DNA of 64,000 nucleotides from a virus: positions 1 to 64,000 of IMG/VR virus record IMGVR_UViG_3300047157_000162, one strand, 5' to 3'. Below are positions 10,882 through 16,793 of the stretch, in pieces (within the stretch, counting starts at the first letter, position 1; every line of letters begins with the position of its first letter). Made by a program: the position numbers and the translations under genes. The notes beneath the pieces are model-generated. The model saw nothing but the letters and a program-made list of their open reading frames with translations, was not told where the DNA came from and did not search any database.

Positions 10882-11401
10882 TTAAAGCAGTTATGTGACC
10901 TGTTGTATTTGTTGTTACAGAATCTACAACTGTAAACGTACCTGCGTAACCAGGAGAGCCTGTAGATGTTGTATCTGTTCTAGTTGTTAAATCATGATTA
11001 ACAATAGGTACTGGCCCTGTTTGATCTGTTACATTTATATAAGTACCTCCTTGTACTTCAGTTACATCTCCAAAAGGAATTGTTGCCCAGGTATTGTCTT
11101 TAGTTAAAAACCTAGACGCTGAAGTAGAGGTGCCATCAACCGCTGATAAGTCTACAGTATACGCTCTTTTTATCGATGTTCCTCCATTAGTCAGACTTAC
11201 AAATGTACCATTTGCAAAATCAGTTTGAACTAAACTTACCCAAGTGTCTGTTGCATTGGAATAGTACTTAGCTATTGTATCGCTACTGTCAAAGTATATC
11301 TGAGCCGCTGCAGCTGTTGGTGCCGTACCGGTGATATGTAGCTTAGCGTTCTGTAATTGATTATCGCTAAGATTAATGTTATTTAAAAAAGGTATTGCCA
11401 T
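10850..11401 (-). CDS. Tail fibre protein, N-terminal part
   Basis: A 183-residue N-terminal half of a fibre-like protein. It begins MAIPFLNNINLSDNQLQNAKLH, an N-terminus typical of phage fibres, followed by AAAAQIYFDSSDTIAKYYSN and TNTTGHITALNVKTVTMP. It then stops within a few codons where the frame is broken relative to the ORF at 10045-10881. Restored, the protein would be about 450 residues. It lies between another tail protein at 11404-12261 and the giant repeat fibres, which supports a role in the adsorption apparatus. Whether the break is a sequencing indel, a real mutation or recoding is not decided here. Confidence 0.7.
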   Translation of the reverse strand: MAIPFLNNINLSDNQLQNAKLHITGTAPTAAAAQIYFDSSDTIAKYYSNATDTWVSLVQTDFANGTFVSLTNGGTSIKRAYTVDLSAVDGTSTSASRFLTKDNTWATIPFGDVTEVQGGTYINVTDQTGPVPIVNHDLTTRTDTTSTGSPGYAGTFTVVDSVTTNTTGHITALNVKTVTMPFR

Positions 11402-11403
11402 AA

Positions 11404-12261
11404 TTAGTTCATATATGCTTTGCCTGATTCAGCAGAAGCGAAGGTTATTGTTAAATTGTTTTCATCGATGTATACTATATCTCCGTAACCTTTCTGCCCG
11501 GTGGACAAAACCATAGTTACAGAAGGAAATTTATCTAGGTTATGCTGAACAGTCCACGTTGCACTAGCTCCTGCTTGTACAAATGTATATGTTTCGTTCG
11601 CTCTAGCCCAAGAGTTATCTCCTCGTAGGAATTTAGTATTATCAGGCGTACCAGTAGCTGACAATGATGCTGTAATCTCTACGTTACCTGTTTGAGGCGT
11701 CGTAGGTGTCATATCTATAAACTCAGTATCAAGAGCCCTGACACTGTCAACACCTGTAGCACCGAGTTCTAGATAAAAGTTTACAAGAGTATAATAGTGA
11801 TCCATATCTATAGATCCATTACCTCCTAAATATTCTAATGTTAATGTATAAAAGTTAGTTGTACCAATTTGCGTGTACCCTCTCATTATATAATGCCCAA
11901 ATGAGCCTTTACCGGCTACATCTTGAAACAGTACTTGCTCATCTACTAAGTACTCTAAGAAAGGTGAAACAATTTGACCCGACAGGTCCATGTTTGATAT
12001 TACTATAGATGTAATACTTGACCAAGGTGTGTCATCACCGCTTCCGGCTGCAAAAGCAAAAGTACCTGCTTTAAATGAAGGGTCTTGAACAAACTGATAA
12101 TTCATTTGCCCTGCAATTGCCACCTTACCGTTTATATTCAAGTAGTCCGCCACTGCTTTAGCCGTGTATTGCTTAGTCTGTCTATTGACAGAGTCAGTTC
12201 CAACCCAAGCATCTGTATCAGTTATAGTCTGATCGTATGGATATGAATATATTATTGCCAT
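11404..12261 (-). CDS. Tail appendage protein
   Basis: A 285-residue putative virion protein beginning MAIIYSYPYDQTITDTDAWVGTDS, an opening shared by many fibre-region proteins of Bacteroidetes phages. The body is rich in Thr, Asp and aromatic residues with no membrane segment. The C-terminus (ATWTVQHNLDKFPSVTMVLSTGQKGYGDIVYIDENNLTITF) matches a compact beta domain common at the tips of phage fibres. The gene stands three bases from its neighbours on both sides in the minus-strand tail operon. The exact part it plays in the tail is unknown. Confidence 0.7.
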   Translation of the reverse strand: MAIIYSYPYDQTITDTDAWVGTDSVNRQTKQYTAKAVADYLNINGKVAIAGQMNYQFVQDPSFKAGTFAFAAGSGDDTPWSSITSIVISNMDLSGQIVSPFLEYLVDEQVLFQDVAGKGSFGHYIMRGYTQIGTTNFYTLTLEYLGGNGSIDMDHYYTLVNFYLELGATGVDSVRALDTEFIDMTPTTPQTGNVEITASLSATGTPDNTKFLRGDNSWARANETYTFVQAGASATWTVQHNLDKFPSVTMVLSTGQKGYGDIVYIDENNLTITFASAESGKAYMN

Positions 12262-12263
12262 GC

Positions 12264-12530
12264 TTATCTTTTGTTTTGTCTTCTTTCGGCCTTAGTACCG
12301 TCTTTTTTACTCTTATTCTGCGTTCCACCTCTGTTATGAGACGATGTAACACATTTTTTAGTATTATGGTCGTAGTCTTGACCTTTAGGACAGTCTATTC
12401 TTTGGCTTTCTGCTTTCATTTTTCTTCTTCTGTCTGTCATAGCGTATTTAAGGTCTCTTATTGCCTTAGCCTTCGCTGCTGCTGGACTTAATTTTTGCTT
12501 CGGTCCGCCTTTTCTTCTTGGTTTTGCCAT
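12264..12530 (-). CDS. Small highly basic protein, first gene of the left operon
   Basis: An 88-residue protein dominated by Lys and Arg, opening MAKPRRKGGPKQKLSPAAAKAKAIRDLKYA and closing KSKKDGTKAERRQNKR, with a short Cys-containing centre (IDCPKGQDYDHNTKKCV). No enzyme motif is seen. It is the promoter-proximal gene of the leftward tail operon. Similar small basic Cys proteins occur at 31451 and 60225, so this phage carries a set of them, possibly packaged with DNA. Function is unknown. Confidence 0.6.
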   Translation of the reverse strand: MAKPRRKGGPKQKLSPAAAKAKAIRDLKYAMTDRRRKMKAESQRIDCPKGQDYDHNTKKCVTSSHNRGGTQNKSKKDGTKAERRQNKR

Positions 12531-12609
12531 AATACCGTTTTAGTATACTCTATATACTTACTCGAAAACGCTTATTTTTACAAATTTAGCAGCATATACT
12601 TATATAGTG

Positions 12610-12651
12610 TGACAATAGCCTATTACTATCTAATATAACTAGCTAATGTCA
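12610..12651 (+). repeat. 42-bp imperfect inverted-repeat element, copy A
   Basis: Starts TGACAATAGCC and ends AGCTAATGTCA. The two arms pair except for one A·A mismatch and an unpaired inner base. Just inside the left arm is TATTACTATC, shared with the other two copies (13383-13425, and the reverse complement of 20010-20051). It lies in the divergent control region about 200 bases upstream of promoter motif 1. It is not followed by a T-run, so it does not look like an intrinsic terminator. Confidence 0.7.
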
Positions 12652-12849
12652 TAGTATCGATTTAAAAAGTTATTACAAATATAGGGCAAAGGTATTGCGC
12701 CTTGTCCAAACGGTGTACGCATTTTTCCCTTTTACGTTTTCAAAAGCCGGGGCCCCCCTTTTTTTTCAGAATCACGCGAATTTTTTCGATTTTTTACGTA
12801 CGTTTTACCGTAGAGGTTTTGACTTTATATTTTATGTATACTATTTTTA

Positions 12850-12883
12850 ATCAAACTTTATACAGAGATATTTAGATAATATA
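12850..12883 (+). promoter_or_regulatory. Phage promoter-like motif, copy 1
   Basis: ATCAAA at 12850-12855, TAC at 12861-12863, nine bases, then TAGATAATATA at 12873-12883. The spacing between the first hexamer and TAGATA is 17 bases, as in all ten copies. It drives rightward transcription toward the 77-aa gene at 12941 through an A/T-rich leader. This copy deviates from the others only in the first base of the upstream hexamer block. Confidence 0.7.
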
Positions 12884-12940
12884 TTTGTTATTAAAACTTA
12901 TAATAATTCAAACTAATATTAACTTAAATAATAAATAATT

Positions 12941-13174
12941 ATGTCAACAATGAAAAGTAAAAGATTCGTAGTAAGAAAGTCGTTAATCGGTAAGAACCAA
13001 GTAATAGAAGTTACTTTCAAAAATGGGAAAGACTCGCCAAGTATAATCATGATCGACGCCTTCGAGTGTATGAAAGAGAAACTTGAAAAAATGAACTGTT
13101 GGGAGAAGTACAAGAGTTACACAAGTAGTACAAGTATTCCAGTGAGTGTTAGATCTGTGTTAATCACAGACTAA
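12941..13174 (+). CDS. Small conserved protein, paralogue 1
   Basis: A 77-residue protein of unknown function, clearly paralogous to the gene at 13632: both share KSKRFVVRKSLIGKNQ, IEVTFK and CWEKYKSYTSSTS. No catalytic motif or membrane segment is seen; the sequence is basic with alternating hydrophobics and is likely a compact alpha/beta fold. The two paralogues differ heavily at silent positions, so the duplication is not recent or has been maintained under selection. It is the first gene of the early region, where host-takeover proteins are usually found; that role is inference only. Confidence 0.7.
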   Translation: MSTMKSKRFVVRKSLIGKNQVIEVTFKNGKDSPSIIMIDAFECMKEKLEKMNCWEKYKSYTSSTSIPVSVRSVLITD

Positions 13175-13178
13175 TACT

Positions 13179-13212
13179 TACAAATTGAGTACAAACTGAA
13201 TTAGATAATATA
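13179..13212 (+). promoter_or_regulatory. Phage promoter-like motif, copy 2
   Basis: TACAAA at 13179-13184, TAC at 13190-13192, nine bases, then TAGATAATATA at 13202-13212. It starts a few bases after the stop codon of the 12941 gene and points at the small gene starting at 13227. Confidence 0.75.
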
Positions 13213-13226
13213 ATAAATTAATAATT

Positions 13227-13376
13227 ATGCAAATTTCTTTTAAAATTGATCAAGACAATGATCTTTATGAATTGACAGTGGACAATAAAGTATATACAAT
13301 CTATAATGTGTATGATACAAAACAAACTGGAAAACTGTGGGATGATCTCAATATGTTGATTGATGAGCATCTGTAA
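13227..13376 (+). CDS. Small hypothetical protein (49 aa)
   Basis: A short acidic protein, MQISFKIDQDNDLYELTVDN at the N-terminus and ending LNMLIDEHL. No recognised family. It is supported as real by its own promoter-like motif 15 bases upstream, by the A/T-rich leader ending TAATTATG that other genes here share, and by codon use like its neighbours. Repeat element copy B starts seven bases after its stop codon. Confidence 0.6.
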   Translation: MQISFKIDQDNDLYELTVDNKVYTIYNVYDTKQTGKLWDDLNMLIDEHL

Positions 13377-13382
13377 AAACTA

Positions 13383-13425
13383 TGACAATAGCCTGTTACT
13401 ATCTTAACCTAATAGGCTAATGTCA
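13383..13425 (+). repeat. 43-bp imperfect inverted-repeat element, copy B
   Basis: Starts TGACAATAGCC and ends GGCTAATGTCA. The 11-base arms pair at ten positions with one A·A mismatch, and the inner left flank reads TGTTACTATC. Same orientation as copy A. It lies directly downstream of the 13227 gene and upstream of promoter motif 3, which precedes the second 77-aa paralogue. An RNA hairpin with an 11-bp stem could form, but no T-run follows the right arm immediately. Confidence 0.75.
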
Positions 13426-13563
13426 CACTTTTCTTGGCCTGATCCTGAAATAAGATCGGAAGAGTAGACTCCGTCCTACGCGACAGTTAAGTAAAACCCC
13501 CTCACCCCCTAAAAGTGTATAGCACTTTGTATAGCACCTCACTCCCCCGCCGTAGAGCACTTG
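13426..13563 (+). other. Non-coding spacer between element B and promoter motif 3
   Basis: No gene of useful length is visible. The stretch is unusually C-rich for this genome (runs of C near 13497-13516 and 13541-13550) and has two close copies of TATAGCAC at about 13520-13540. Together with element B and motif 3 it makes a gap of about 255 bases in an otherwise tightly packed region. Confidence 0.4.
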
Positions 13564-13597
13564 TACAAACTTTATACATTTCATTTCAGATAATATA
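13564..13597 (+). promoter_or_regulatory. Phage promoter-like motif, copy 3
   Basis: TACAAA at 13564-13569, TAC at 13575-13577, nine bases, then CAGATAATATA at 13587-13597. The leader that follows (ATATTAACTTAAATAAATAA) resembles the leader of the first paralogue, so promoter, leader and gene were duplicated together. Confidence 0.75.
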
Positions 13598-13631
13598 CAT
13601 GAAAATAAATATTAACTTAAATAAATAAATT

Positions 13632-13865
13632 ATGTCGCAAGTATTAAAAAGTAAAAGATTCGTAGTAAGAAAATCACTTATTGGTAAAAATCAAATCATT
13701 GAAGTAACATTCAAAAGTGGTAAAGTTGCAAAGTACAATCACGATCAAGTGTTCGAAGTAATGAAGAACAAATTAGAAGCAATGGCGTGCTGGGAAAAGT
13801 ATAAATCCTACACTTCAAGCACTTCAATGCCTGTAATAACAAGAGAACTACTTATAACTGAGTAG
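13632..13865 (+). CDS. Small conserved protein, paralogue 2
   Basis: A 77-residue paralogue of the 12941 gene. Shared blocks are KSKRFVVRKSLIGKNQ, IEVTFKxGK and CWEKYKSYTSSTS. They diverge mainly in the middle, where this copy has KVAKYNHDQVFEVMKNKLEAM. No family or function is recognised. Two maintained copies with separate promoters suggest either dosage or divergence of target. The gene is followed by a structured non-coding segment at 13878-13935. Confidence 0.7.
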   Translation: MSQVLKSKRFVVRKSLIGKNQIIEVTFKSGKVAKYNHDQVFEVMKNKLEAMACWEKYKSYTSSTSMPVITRELLITE

Positions 13866-13877
13866 TATCTTGTACAG

Positions 13878-13935
13878 AGAGGTGTAGTATAAAACTTCCC
13901 ATACTATTTCATGGAGTAAATAATAGTACACCTCT
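13878..13935 (+). ncRNA. Predicted structured RNA segment
   Basis: AGAGGTGTA (13878-13886) is perfectly complementary to TACACCTCT (13927-13935). Inside, GTAT/ATAC (13887-13890 with 13901-13904) and the partly competing TACTAT/ATAGTA (13903-13908 with 13923-13928) can form smaller hairpins, giving a branched structure of about 58 nt. It lies between a stop codon and promoter motif 4 and contains no plausible gene. It may be a 3'-UTR element, processing site or small RNA. Only complementarity is seen; expression is unknown. Confidence 0.4.
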
Positions 13936-13945
13936 AAAATCAAGT

Positions 13946-13979
13946 TTCAAAACTAATACAAGTCACTATAGATAATATC
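13946..13979 (+). promoter_or_regulatory. Phage promoter-like motif, copy 4
   Basis: TTCAAA at 13946-13951, TAC at 13957-13959, nine bases, then TAGATAATATC at 13969-13979. It precedes the chain of three small genes 14017-14496. Confidence 0.75.
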
Positions 13980-14016
13980 TATGTAACAATTAATAACTAT
14001 AATAAAAAGTAATACT

Positions 14017-14151
14017 ATGCAAGTAACATTAACATGCGATAATGGTAAAATAATAGATCTAACTAGCGATATCTTAGATCAAATGGAAGGTAAAGTAACT
14101 AGAAAAGACGTTCTTAACAGAATAGAATTTTATAAAGAAACAAACAGATGA
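14017..14151 (+). CDS. Small hypothetical protein (44 aa)
   Basis: MQVTLTCDNGKIIDLTSDIL at the N-terminus, ending VLNRIEFYKETNR. No family recognised. It begins after promoter-like motif 4 with an A-rich leader, and its stop overlaps the start of the next gene (ATGA), as expected of a translated chain. Confidence 0.55.
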   Translation: MQVTLTCDNGKIIDLTSDILDQMEGKVTRKDVLNRIEFYKETNR

Positions 14152-14246
14152 GAAGTTTAAATAAAAGAGTGTTGTTAACACTAGAGAAAGTAAACAGAGT
14201 ATTAACCGAGCTAGGTAGCGCTGCCGCCTTCGCGATAAGAAATTAA
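14148..14246 (+). CDS. Very small hypothetical protein (32 aa)
   Basis: A 32-residue basic amphipathic peptide (MRSLNKRVLLTLEKVNRVLT, then ELGSAAAFAIRN). It starts in a four-base overlap with the preceding gene and ends one base before the next start. Function is unknown; only position and coupling support it. Confidence 0.45.
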   Translation: MRSLNKRVLLTLEKVNRVLTELGSAAAFAIRN

Positions 14247-14247
14247 T

Positions 14248-14496
14248 ATGGAATATAAAGGATATACTTACGAGAAAATACAAGTAGAAAACTGGAAGGG
14301 TGAGATCAATACTATGTATCTATGTAGCGATAATGATCTACTACAACATGTGAAAACAAGTAGTTTTACTAAATTAACTTTGCAGAGAATGAAAGACGAG
14401 ATCGATTACTTAGTCGAGAACGCTAATCACCACGTAGAGCTTAATAAATTAGAGTACGAAGCAACTAAACACTTCTTACAATATAAATACGATTAA
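14248..14496 (+). CDS. Small hypothetical protein (82 aa)
   Basis: Begins MEYKGYTYEKIQVENWKGEIN and continues with a helical C-terminal half rich in Glu, Asn and His. The start fits the chain of the previous two genes. No motif or family is recognised. The gene is followed immediately by promoter motif 5, part of which overlaps its last codons. Confidence 0.65.
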   Translation: MEYKGYTYEKIQVENWKGEINTMYLCSDNDLLQHVKTSSFTKLTLQRMKDEIDYLVENANHHVELNKLEYEATKHFLQYKYD

Positions 14497-14510
14497 AGCG
14501 AGATAATATT
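14477..14510 (+). promoter_or_regulatory. Phage promoter-like motif, copy 5
   Basis: TACAAT at 14477-14482, TAC at 14488-14490, nine bases, then GAGATAATATT at 14500-14510. The upstream half lies inside the end of the 14248 gene, so the motif is kept even at the cost of coding constraint. Confidence 0.7.
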
Positions 14511-14531
14511 AATGTAAATAAATAATAAACT

Positions 14532-14744
14532 ATGCAGAATACTATTAAATTTTTCAAAGACAAAAAGAATCAAGCGCCAATGGCGAGACTAAACGATGTA
14601 ACTTACAAAGGTTATTTAATCGGTGAACTACCAAGTAAGTTTGCCTTCATGTACGATCAAGAACAAGAAAAAGAGGGTGTTATCGAGTGGTTTAACCACG
14701 AAGGTTTAACTTATATAGAAAAGTCTAATAATCCGTGGGCGTAA
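14532..14744 (+). CDS. Small hypothetical protein (70 aa)
   Basis: Starts MQNTIKFFKDKKNQAPMARL and contains DVTYKGYLIGELPSKFAFMYD. It looks like a compact alpha/beta protein. No family is recognised. It is the first gene behind promoter motif 5 and heads a run of four genes to 15348. Confidence 0.65.
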   Translation: MQNTIKFFKDKKNQAPMARLNDVTYKGYLIGELPSKFAFMYDQEQEKEGVIEWFNHEGLTYIEKSNNPWA

Positions 14745-14745
14745 T

Positions 14746-14925
14746 ATGAGTTTATTCCACTGGTCAGAAGAAACTATAAGTCACTTCGAATTTATGAGTA
14801 GTTACTTAAGTAAAGAGCAAACTATAGACAAAATAAAGCAATTTGTAGTAGTTGACTGTGTTCCTGCAGAAGAGGAAACTGAAGAAATGTTAGTAGAAGA
14901 TTTAATTAATATAATATACAAGTAG
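14746..14925 (+). CDS. Small acidic hypothetical protein (59 aa)
   Basis: MSLFHWSEETISHFEFMSSY followed by a Glu-rich C-terminal half (VPAEEETEEMLVEDLINIIY). It starts one base after the previous stop and ends one base before the next start. Function unknown; acidity and position fit an early host-interaction protein, without direct evidence. Confidence 0.55.
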   Translation: MSLFHWSEETISHFEFMSSYLSKEQTIDKIKQFVVVDCVPAEEETEEMLVEDLINIIYK

Positions 14926-14926
14926 T

Positions 14927-15109
14927 ATGAAGCTGACAAAGAATGAAATAAAGGGAATAGCGTATCAACTAGATGAAGTAATAAGTAATAACTTTCATAA
15001 CACTATATATAATACTGTATGGGAAAGAGAAATGCACTCTGACGAAGACATAGAAGTAGACGACGAAGATATATTAGCAATTAAACAAGAATTAAAAAGA
15101 ATACTATGA
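14927..15109 (+). CDS. Small acidic hypothetical protein (60 aa)
   Basis: MKLTKNEIKGIAYQLDEVIS then a strongly acidic segment EREMHSDEDIEVDDEDILAI and a terminal helix. No family recognised. The stop overlaps the start of the next gene by four bases (ATGA), showing coupling. Confidence 0.6.
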   Translation: MKLTKNEIKGIAYQLDEVISNNFHNTIYNTVWEREMHSDEDIEVDDEDILAIKQELKRIL

Positions 15110-15348
15110 TGACAATGAAAGAAATGTGTGCATACGTAGATCAGAAAAGAAAAGCTGATGCTATACACCATCGTAAAACTGTGACTAAAGGTGAATTTTG
15201 TAAACCTTTCACTGAAAAAGAGCACAAAATGGTGAAAACAAAGTCTAAAGGAGCGGGATCTAAAGGCAGGAAACACGCTCATACCAAGTTGTGGACTTAC
15301 CATAACTCAGGAGTGTCGTTCAAAACTAATACGAAAAAAGTAAGATAA
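15106..15348 (+). CDS. Small basic hypothetical protein (80 aa)
   Basis: MMTMKEMCAYVDQKRKADAI at the N-terminus and a very basic C-terminal half with KSKGAGSKGRKHAHTKLWTY. It may bind nucleic acid by charge, but no domain is recognised. Several in-frame ATG codons near the beginning leave the exact start open (15106, 15109 or 15115). Promoter motif 6 overlaps its last codons. Confidence 0.6.
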   Translation: MMTMKEMCAYVDQKRKADAIHHRKTVTKGEFCKPFTEKEHKMVKTKSKGAGSKGRKHAHTKLWTYHNSGVSFKTNTKKVR

Positions 15349-15352
15349 TATA
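15319..15352 (+). promoter_or_regulatory. Phage promoter-like motif, copy 6
   Basis: TTCAAA at 15319-15324, TAC at 15330-15332, nine bases, then AAGATAATATA at 15342-15352. It lies mostly inside the end of the 15106 gene and immediately precedes the small gene at 15356. Confidence 0.7.
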
Positions 15353-15355
15353 TAC

Positions 15356-15484
15356 ATGAAATCAACAGCAGATATATTACAAGAGCTATCAATGTACGCT
15401 AACCTCAACTATGAGGACGATTGGTATTTAAAAGATAAAATTAACGAGTTAAAAACTAGAATATATGAGCAAACAAATAGTTAA
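15356..15484 (+). CDS. Small hypothetical protein (42 aa)
   Basis: MKSTADILQELSMYANLNYE, continuing DDWYLKDKINELKTRIYEQTNS. The first ATG is only a few bases downstream of the promoter-like box, so the transcript could be nearly leaderless or translation could begin at the internal Met-13. Helical and acidic, no family recognised. It overlaps the next gene by 20 bases. Confidence 0.45.
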   Translation: MKSTADILQELSMYANLNYEDDWYLKDKINELKTRIYEQTNS

Positions 15485-15590
15485 AAGTCCATGGGATTTA
15501 GCCTATGAAGAGTATAAAGATGTATACAGCAGAGCAGAGATAGATGATATGCTTTTCTGTGAAATAGATGAACTAATAAATCAAGAATAG
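15465..15590 (+). CDS. Small acidic hypothetical protein (41 aa)
   Basis: MSKQIVKSPWDLAYEEYKDV then YSRAEIDDMLFCEIDELINQE. The KSPWD phrase recurs at the start of the 25231 gene (KKKSPWDMGDY), a chance match or a shared short motif. Starts inside the end of the 15356 gene; the next gene follows after two bases. Function unknown. Confidence 0.5.
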   Translation: MSKQIVKSPWDLAYEEYKDVYSRAEIDDMLFCEIDELINQE

Positions 15591-15592
15591 AA

Positions 15593-15787
15593 ATGAGTAT
15601 AACAAAGCAAATAGACGAAATAGCAGAAAGAATAGCTGAAATTACACTGCAACTAATAGAAGACAGTGTTGATTGGCAAATAGCGGATCAAGATTTAGAC
15701 GGTGATGAGTACAGTGAACTACATGACTACGTTGTTAGTGAGTCGATAGAAAAACTTTACAAAAACAATACGATTAACTCTAGATAA
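15593..15787 (+). CDS. Small acidic hypothetical protein (64 aa)
   Basis: MSITKQIDEIAERIAEITLQ followed by an acidic helical segment (SVDWQIADQDLDGDEYSEL) and a terminal ISRxx-like tail. Predominantly helical and possibly a small coiled coil. No family is recognised. Promoter motif 7 overlaps its 3' end. Confidence 0.6.
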   Translation: MSITKQIDEIAERIAEITLQLIEDSVDWQIADQDLDGDEYSELHDYVVSESIEKLYKNNTINSR

Positions 15788-15791
15788 TATA
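15758..15791 (+). promoter_or_regulatory. Phage promoter-like motif, copy 7
   Basis: TACAAA at 15758-15763, TAC at 15769-15771, nine bases, then TAGATAATATA at 15781-15791. Precedes the zinc-finger gene at 15815; the upstream half is inside the previous coding sequence. Confidence 0.75.
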
Positions 15792-15814
15792 TATGTAACA
15801 AAAAATAATAAACT

Positions 15815-16003
15815 ATGTACTGTAAATGCGGCGACGAGGTCCACCCTTACCGATTAAACTTAGGATATAAGACATGTCCACCCTGTTCTGAAGTAAAAAA
15901 ACATTCTTATGTTCCAATTACTTACCATAAAACAGGTAATACAATTCAAATAGTAAGTCAAGAGCTAAGTGCACTTGTACATAAATCACAAAGACGAAGA
16001 TAA
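15815..16003 (+). CDS. Small zinc-finger protein, DksA/TraR-like
   Basis: A 62-residue protein whose first half is a C4 finger: CKCG at residues 3-6, then HPYRLNLGYKTCPPCSE. The CxCG...RL...GYKTCPPC spacing resembles the TraR/DksA-type zinc finger, a family whose members bind RNA polymerase or act in translation and stress control. It lacks the long coiled coil of full DksA, so a regulatory peptide is more likely than a full DksA homologue. It sits behind promoter motif 7 with the 16005 gene directly after. Confidence 0.6.
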   Translation: MYCKCGDEVHPYRLNLGYKTCPPCSEVKKHSYVPITYHKTGNTIQIVSQELSALVHKSQRRR

Positions 16004-16004
16004 T

Positions 16005-16457
16005 ATGAATACACTAACACAATGGCAAGCTCGCCGAAAAGAGCTAGAAGACAAGTATGTAGAGTTAATGCTTGCTAAGTACCCACTACTAACTGATGTA
16101 ACTACAAATACACAACGTGAAAATGGTACTAGAACGTTCCAACTTAACCACAAAAAGTATGGTTTATGTAAATTTGCTACATACAAATCAGGTATGGTGC
16201 GTAAAATAATAAGAACTAGATTTAAAGATTTATCTTGCTATCAACTAAATCCTCAAAGATCAATAACTAATTATTATATGACACTTGGTGACAATAGCGA
16301 GTTAAATATGAGCTCTTATGTAGGTAAACAAAGAGTAAAAATAACTAACGGCCTTGCTAGATTAGTGTATCTAGAAAAATACTTAATAAAAAACTACGAC
16401 TTAGACTCAGTGCAAGACGTAATCGAGGTTGATGGTGTATTGTATAAAAGAATATAA
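16005..16457 (+). CDS. Hypothetical protein (150 aa)
   Basis: The preferred start is the ATG at 16005 (MNTLTQWQARRKELEDKYVE), two bases after the previous gene; an in-frame ATG at 15969 would overlap the finger gene by 35 bases. The protein is basic with a helical N-terminus and a beta-rich remainder including NHKKYGLCKFATYKSGMVRK. No family is recognised. The non-coding RNA-like region follows. Confidence 0.65.
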   Translation: MNTLTQWQARRKELEDKYVELMLAKYPLLTDVTTNTQRENGTRTFQLNHKKYGLCKFATYKSGMVRKIIRTRFKDLSCYQLNPQRSITNYYMTLGDNSELNMSSYVGKQRVKITNGLARLVYLEKYLIKNYDLDSVQDVIEVDGVLYKRI

Positions 16458-16720
16458 ACACGGTGGAGGGCTTAGTACGGCTACGGTATTTTAAGTAGTT
16501 AAGCTAACGAAGATCCTCTAATGTGTTTATTAGTCAGCGAATAAATAACGACCGCGACAAAGTGTGGGGAATGTCTGGCGAATAGTAGAGTTTTACGGTA
16601 TATAGCTCTCTCTAAATAAGAAAACCGACAACTAGGTCAGGCAAAACATTTACAAGTGCACTTGTTAGTGTGTATGGGCTACCGACGGGTATGAGGTTCG
16701 AATCCTCACTAGTTACAAAT
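16458..16720 (+). ncRNA. Non-coding, apparently structured region with a tRNA-like 3' end
   Basis: About 260 bases without a credible gene, just upstream of the tRNA. Near the beginning AACAC and GGAGG can pair with CCTCT and GTGTT about 60 bases on. Near the end, TGAGG-TTCGAAT-CCTCA (16692-16708) is a textbook tRNA T-arm, and AACTAG (16630-16635) pairs with CTAGTT (16709-16714) as an acceptor-like stem. The 57 bases between them do not fold into normal D and anticodon arms that I can recognise; a perfect palindrome ACAAGTGCACTTGT sits there. It could be a class II, intron-containing or degraded tRNA, or a different tRNA-like RNA. Confidence 0.4.
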
Positions 16721-16793
16721 GGCGCGGTGGAGAAGTTGGTTATCTCGCGAGTCTCATAAACTCGAGGTCGAAGGTTCGAATCCTTCCTGCGCA
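16721..16793 (+). tRNA. tRNA-Met or Ile2 (anticodon CAT)
   Basis: A cloverleaf can be drawn: acceptor strands 16721-16727 and 16787-16793 (with one G·A at the end and one G·U), a D-arm containing AGTTGGT, anticodon stem CGAGT/ACTCG around loop CTCATAA, and T-arm GAAGG-TTCGAAT-CCTTC. The CAT anticodon means elongator Met, initiator Met or, if modified to lysidine, Ile for AUA codons. The anticodon stem lacks the three G:C pairs of initiators. AUA is frequent in these genes, so an Ile2 role is attractive but unproven. CCA is not encoded. Confidence 0.85.

Larger units (their letters stand above)
12531..12940 (+). promoter_or_regulatory. Divergent control region between leftward tail genes and rightward early genes
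   Basis: About 410 bases with no credible gene. Going right it holds leftward upstream sequence for the tail operon, repeat element copy A (12610-12651), a strongly asymmetric stretch around 12750 with a run of G, C and then T, several T-tracts, an ACGTACGT palindrome near 12797, and promoter-like motif copy 1 (12850-12883). The layout suits a switch between two transcription units, and an origin of replication is possible, but no iteron array or DnaA-box cluster was recognised. Confidence 0.5.

Noticed and set aside
12745-12770. G-run, C-run and T-run that might be an intrinsic terminator
   Set aside because: GGGG and CCCC are adjacent with no loop of useful size, and no rightward gene ends upstream of it; its purpose is unclear.
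16289-16300. GTGACAATAGCG resembling a half of the 42-bp element
   Set aside because: Only one arm is present, it is inside coding sequence, and the core and second arm are missing.
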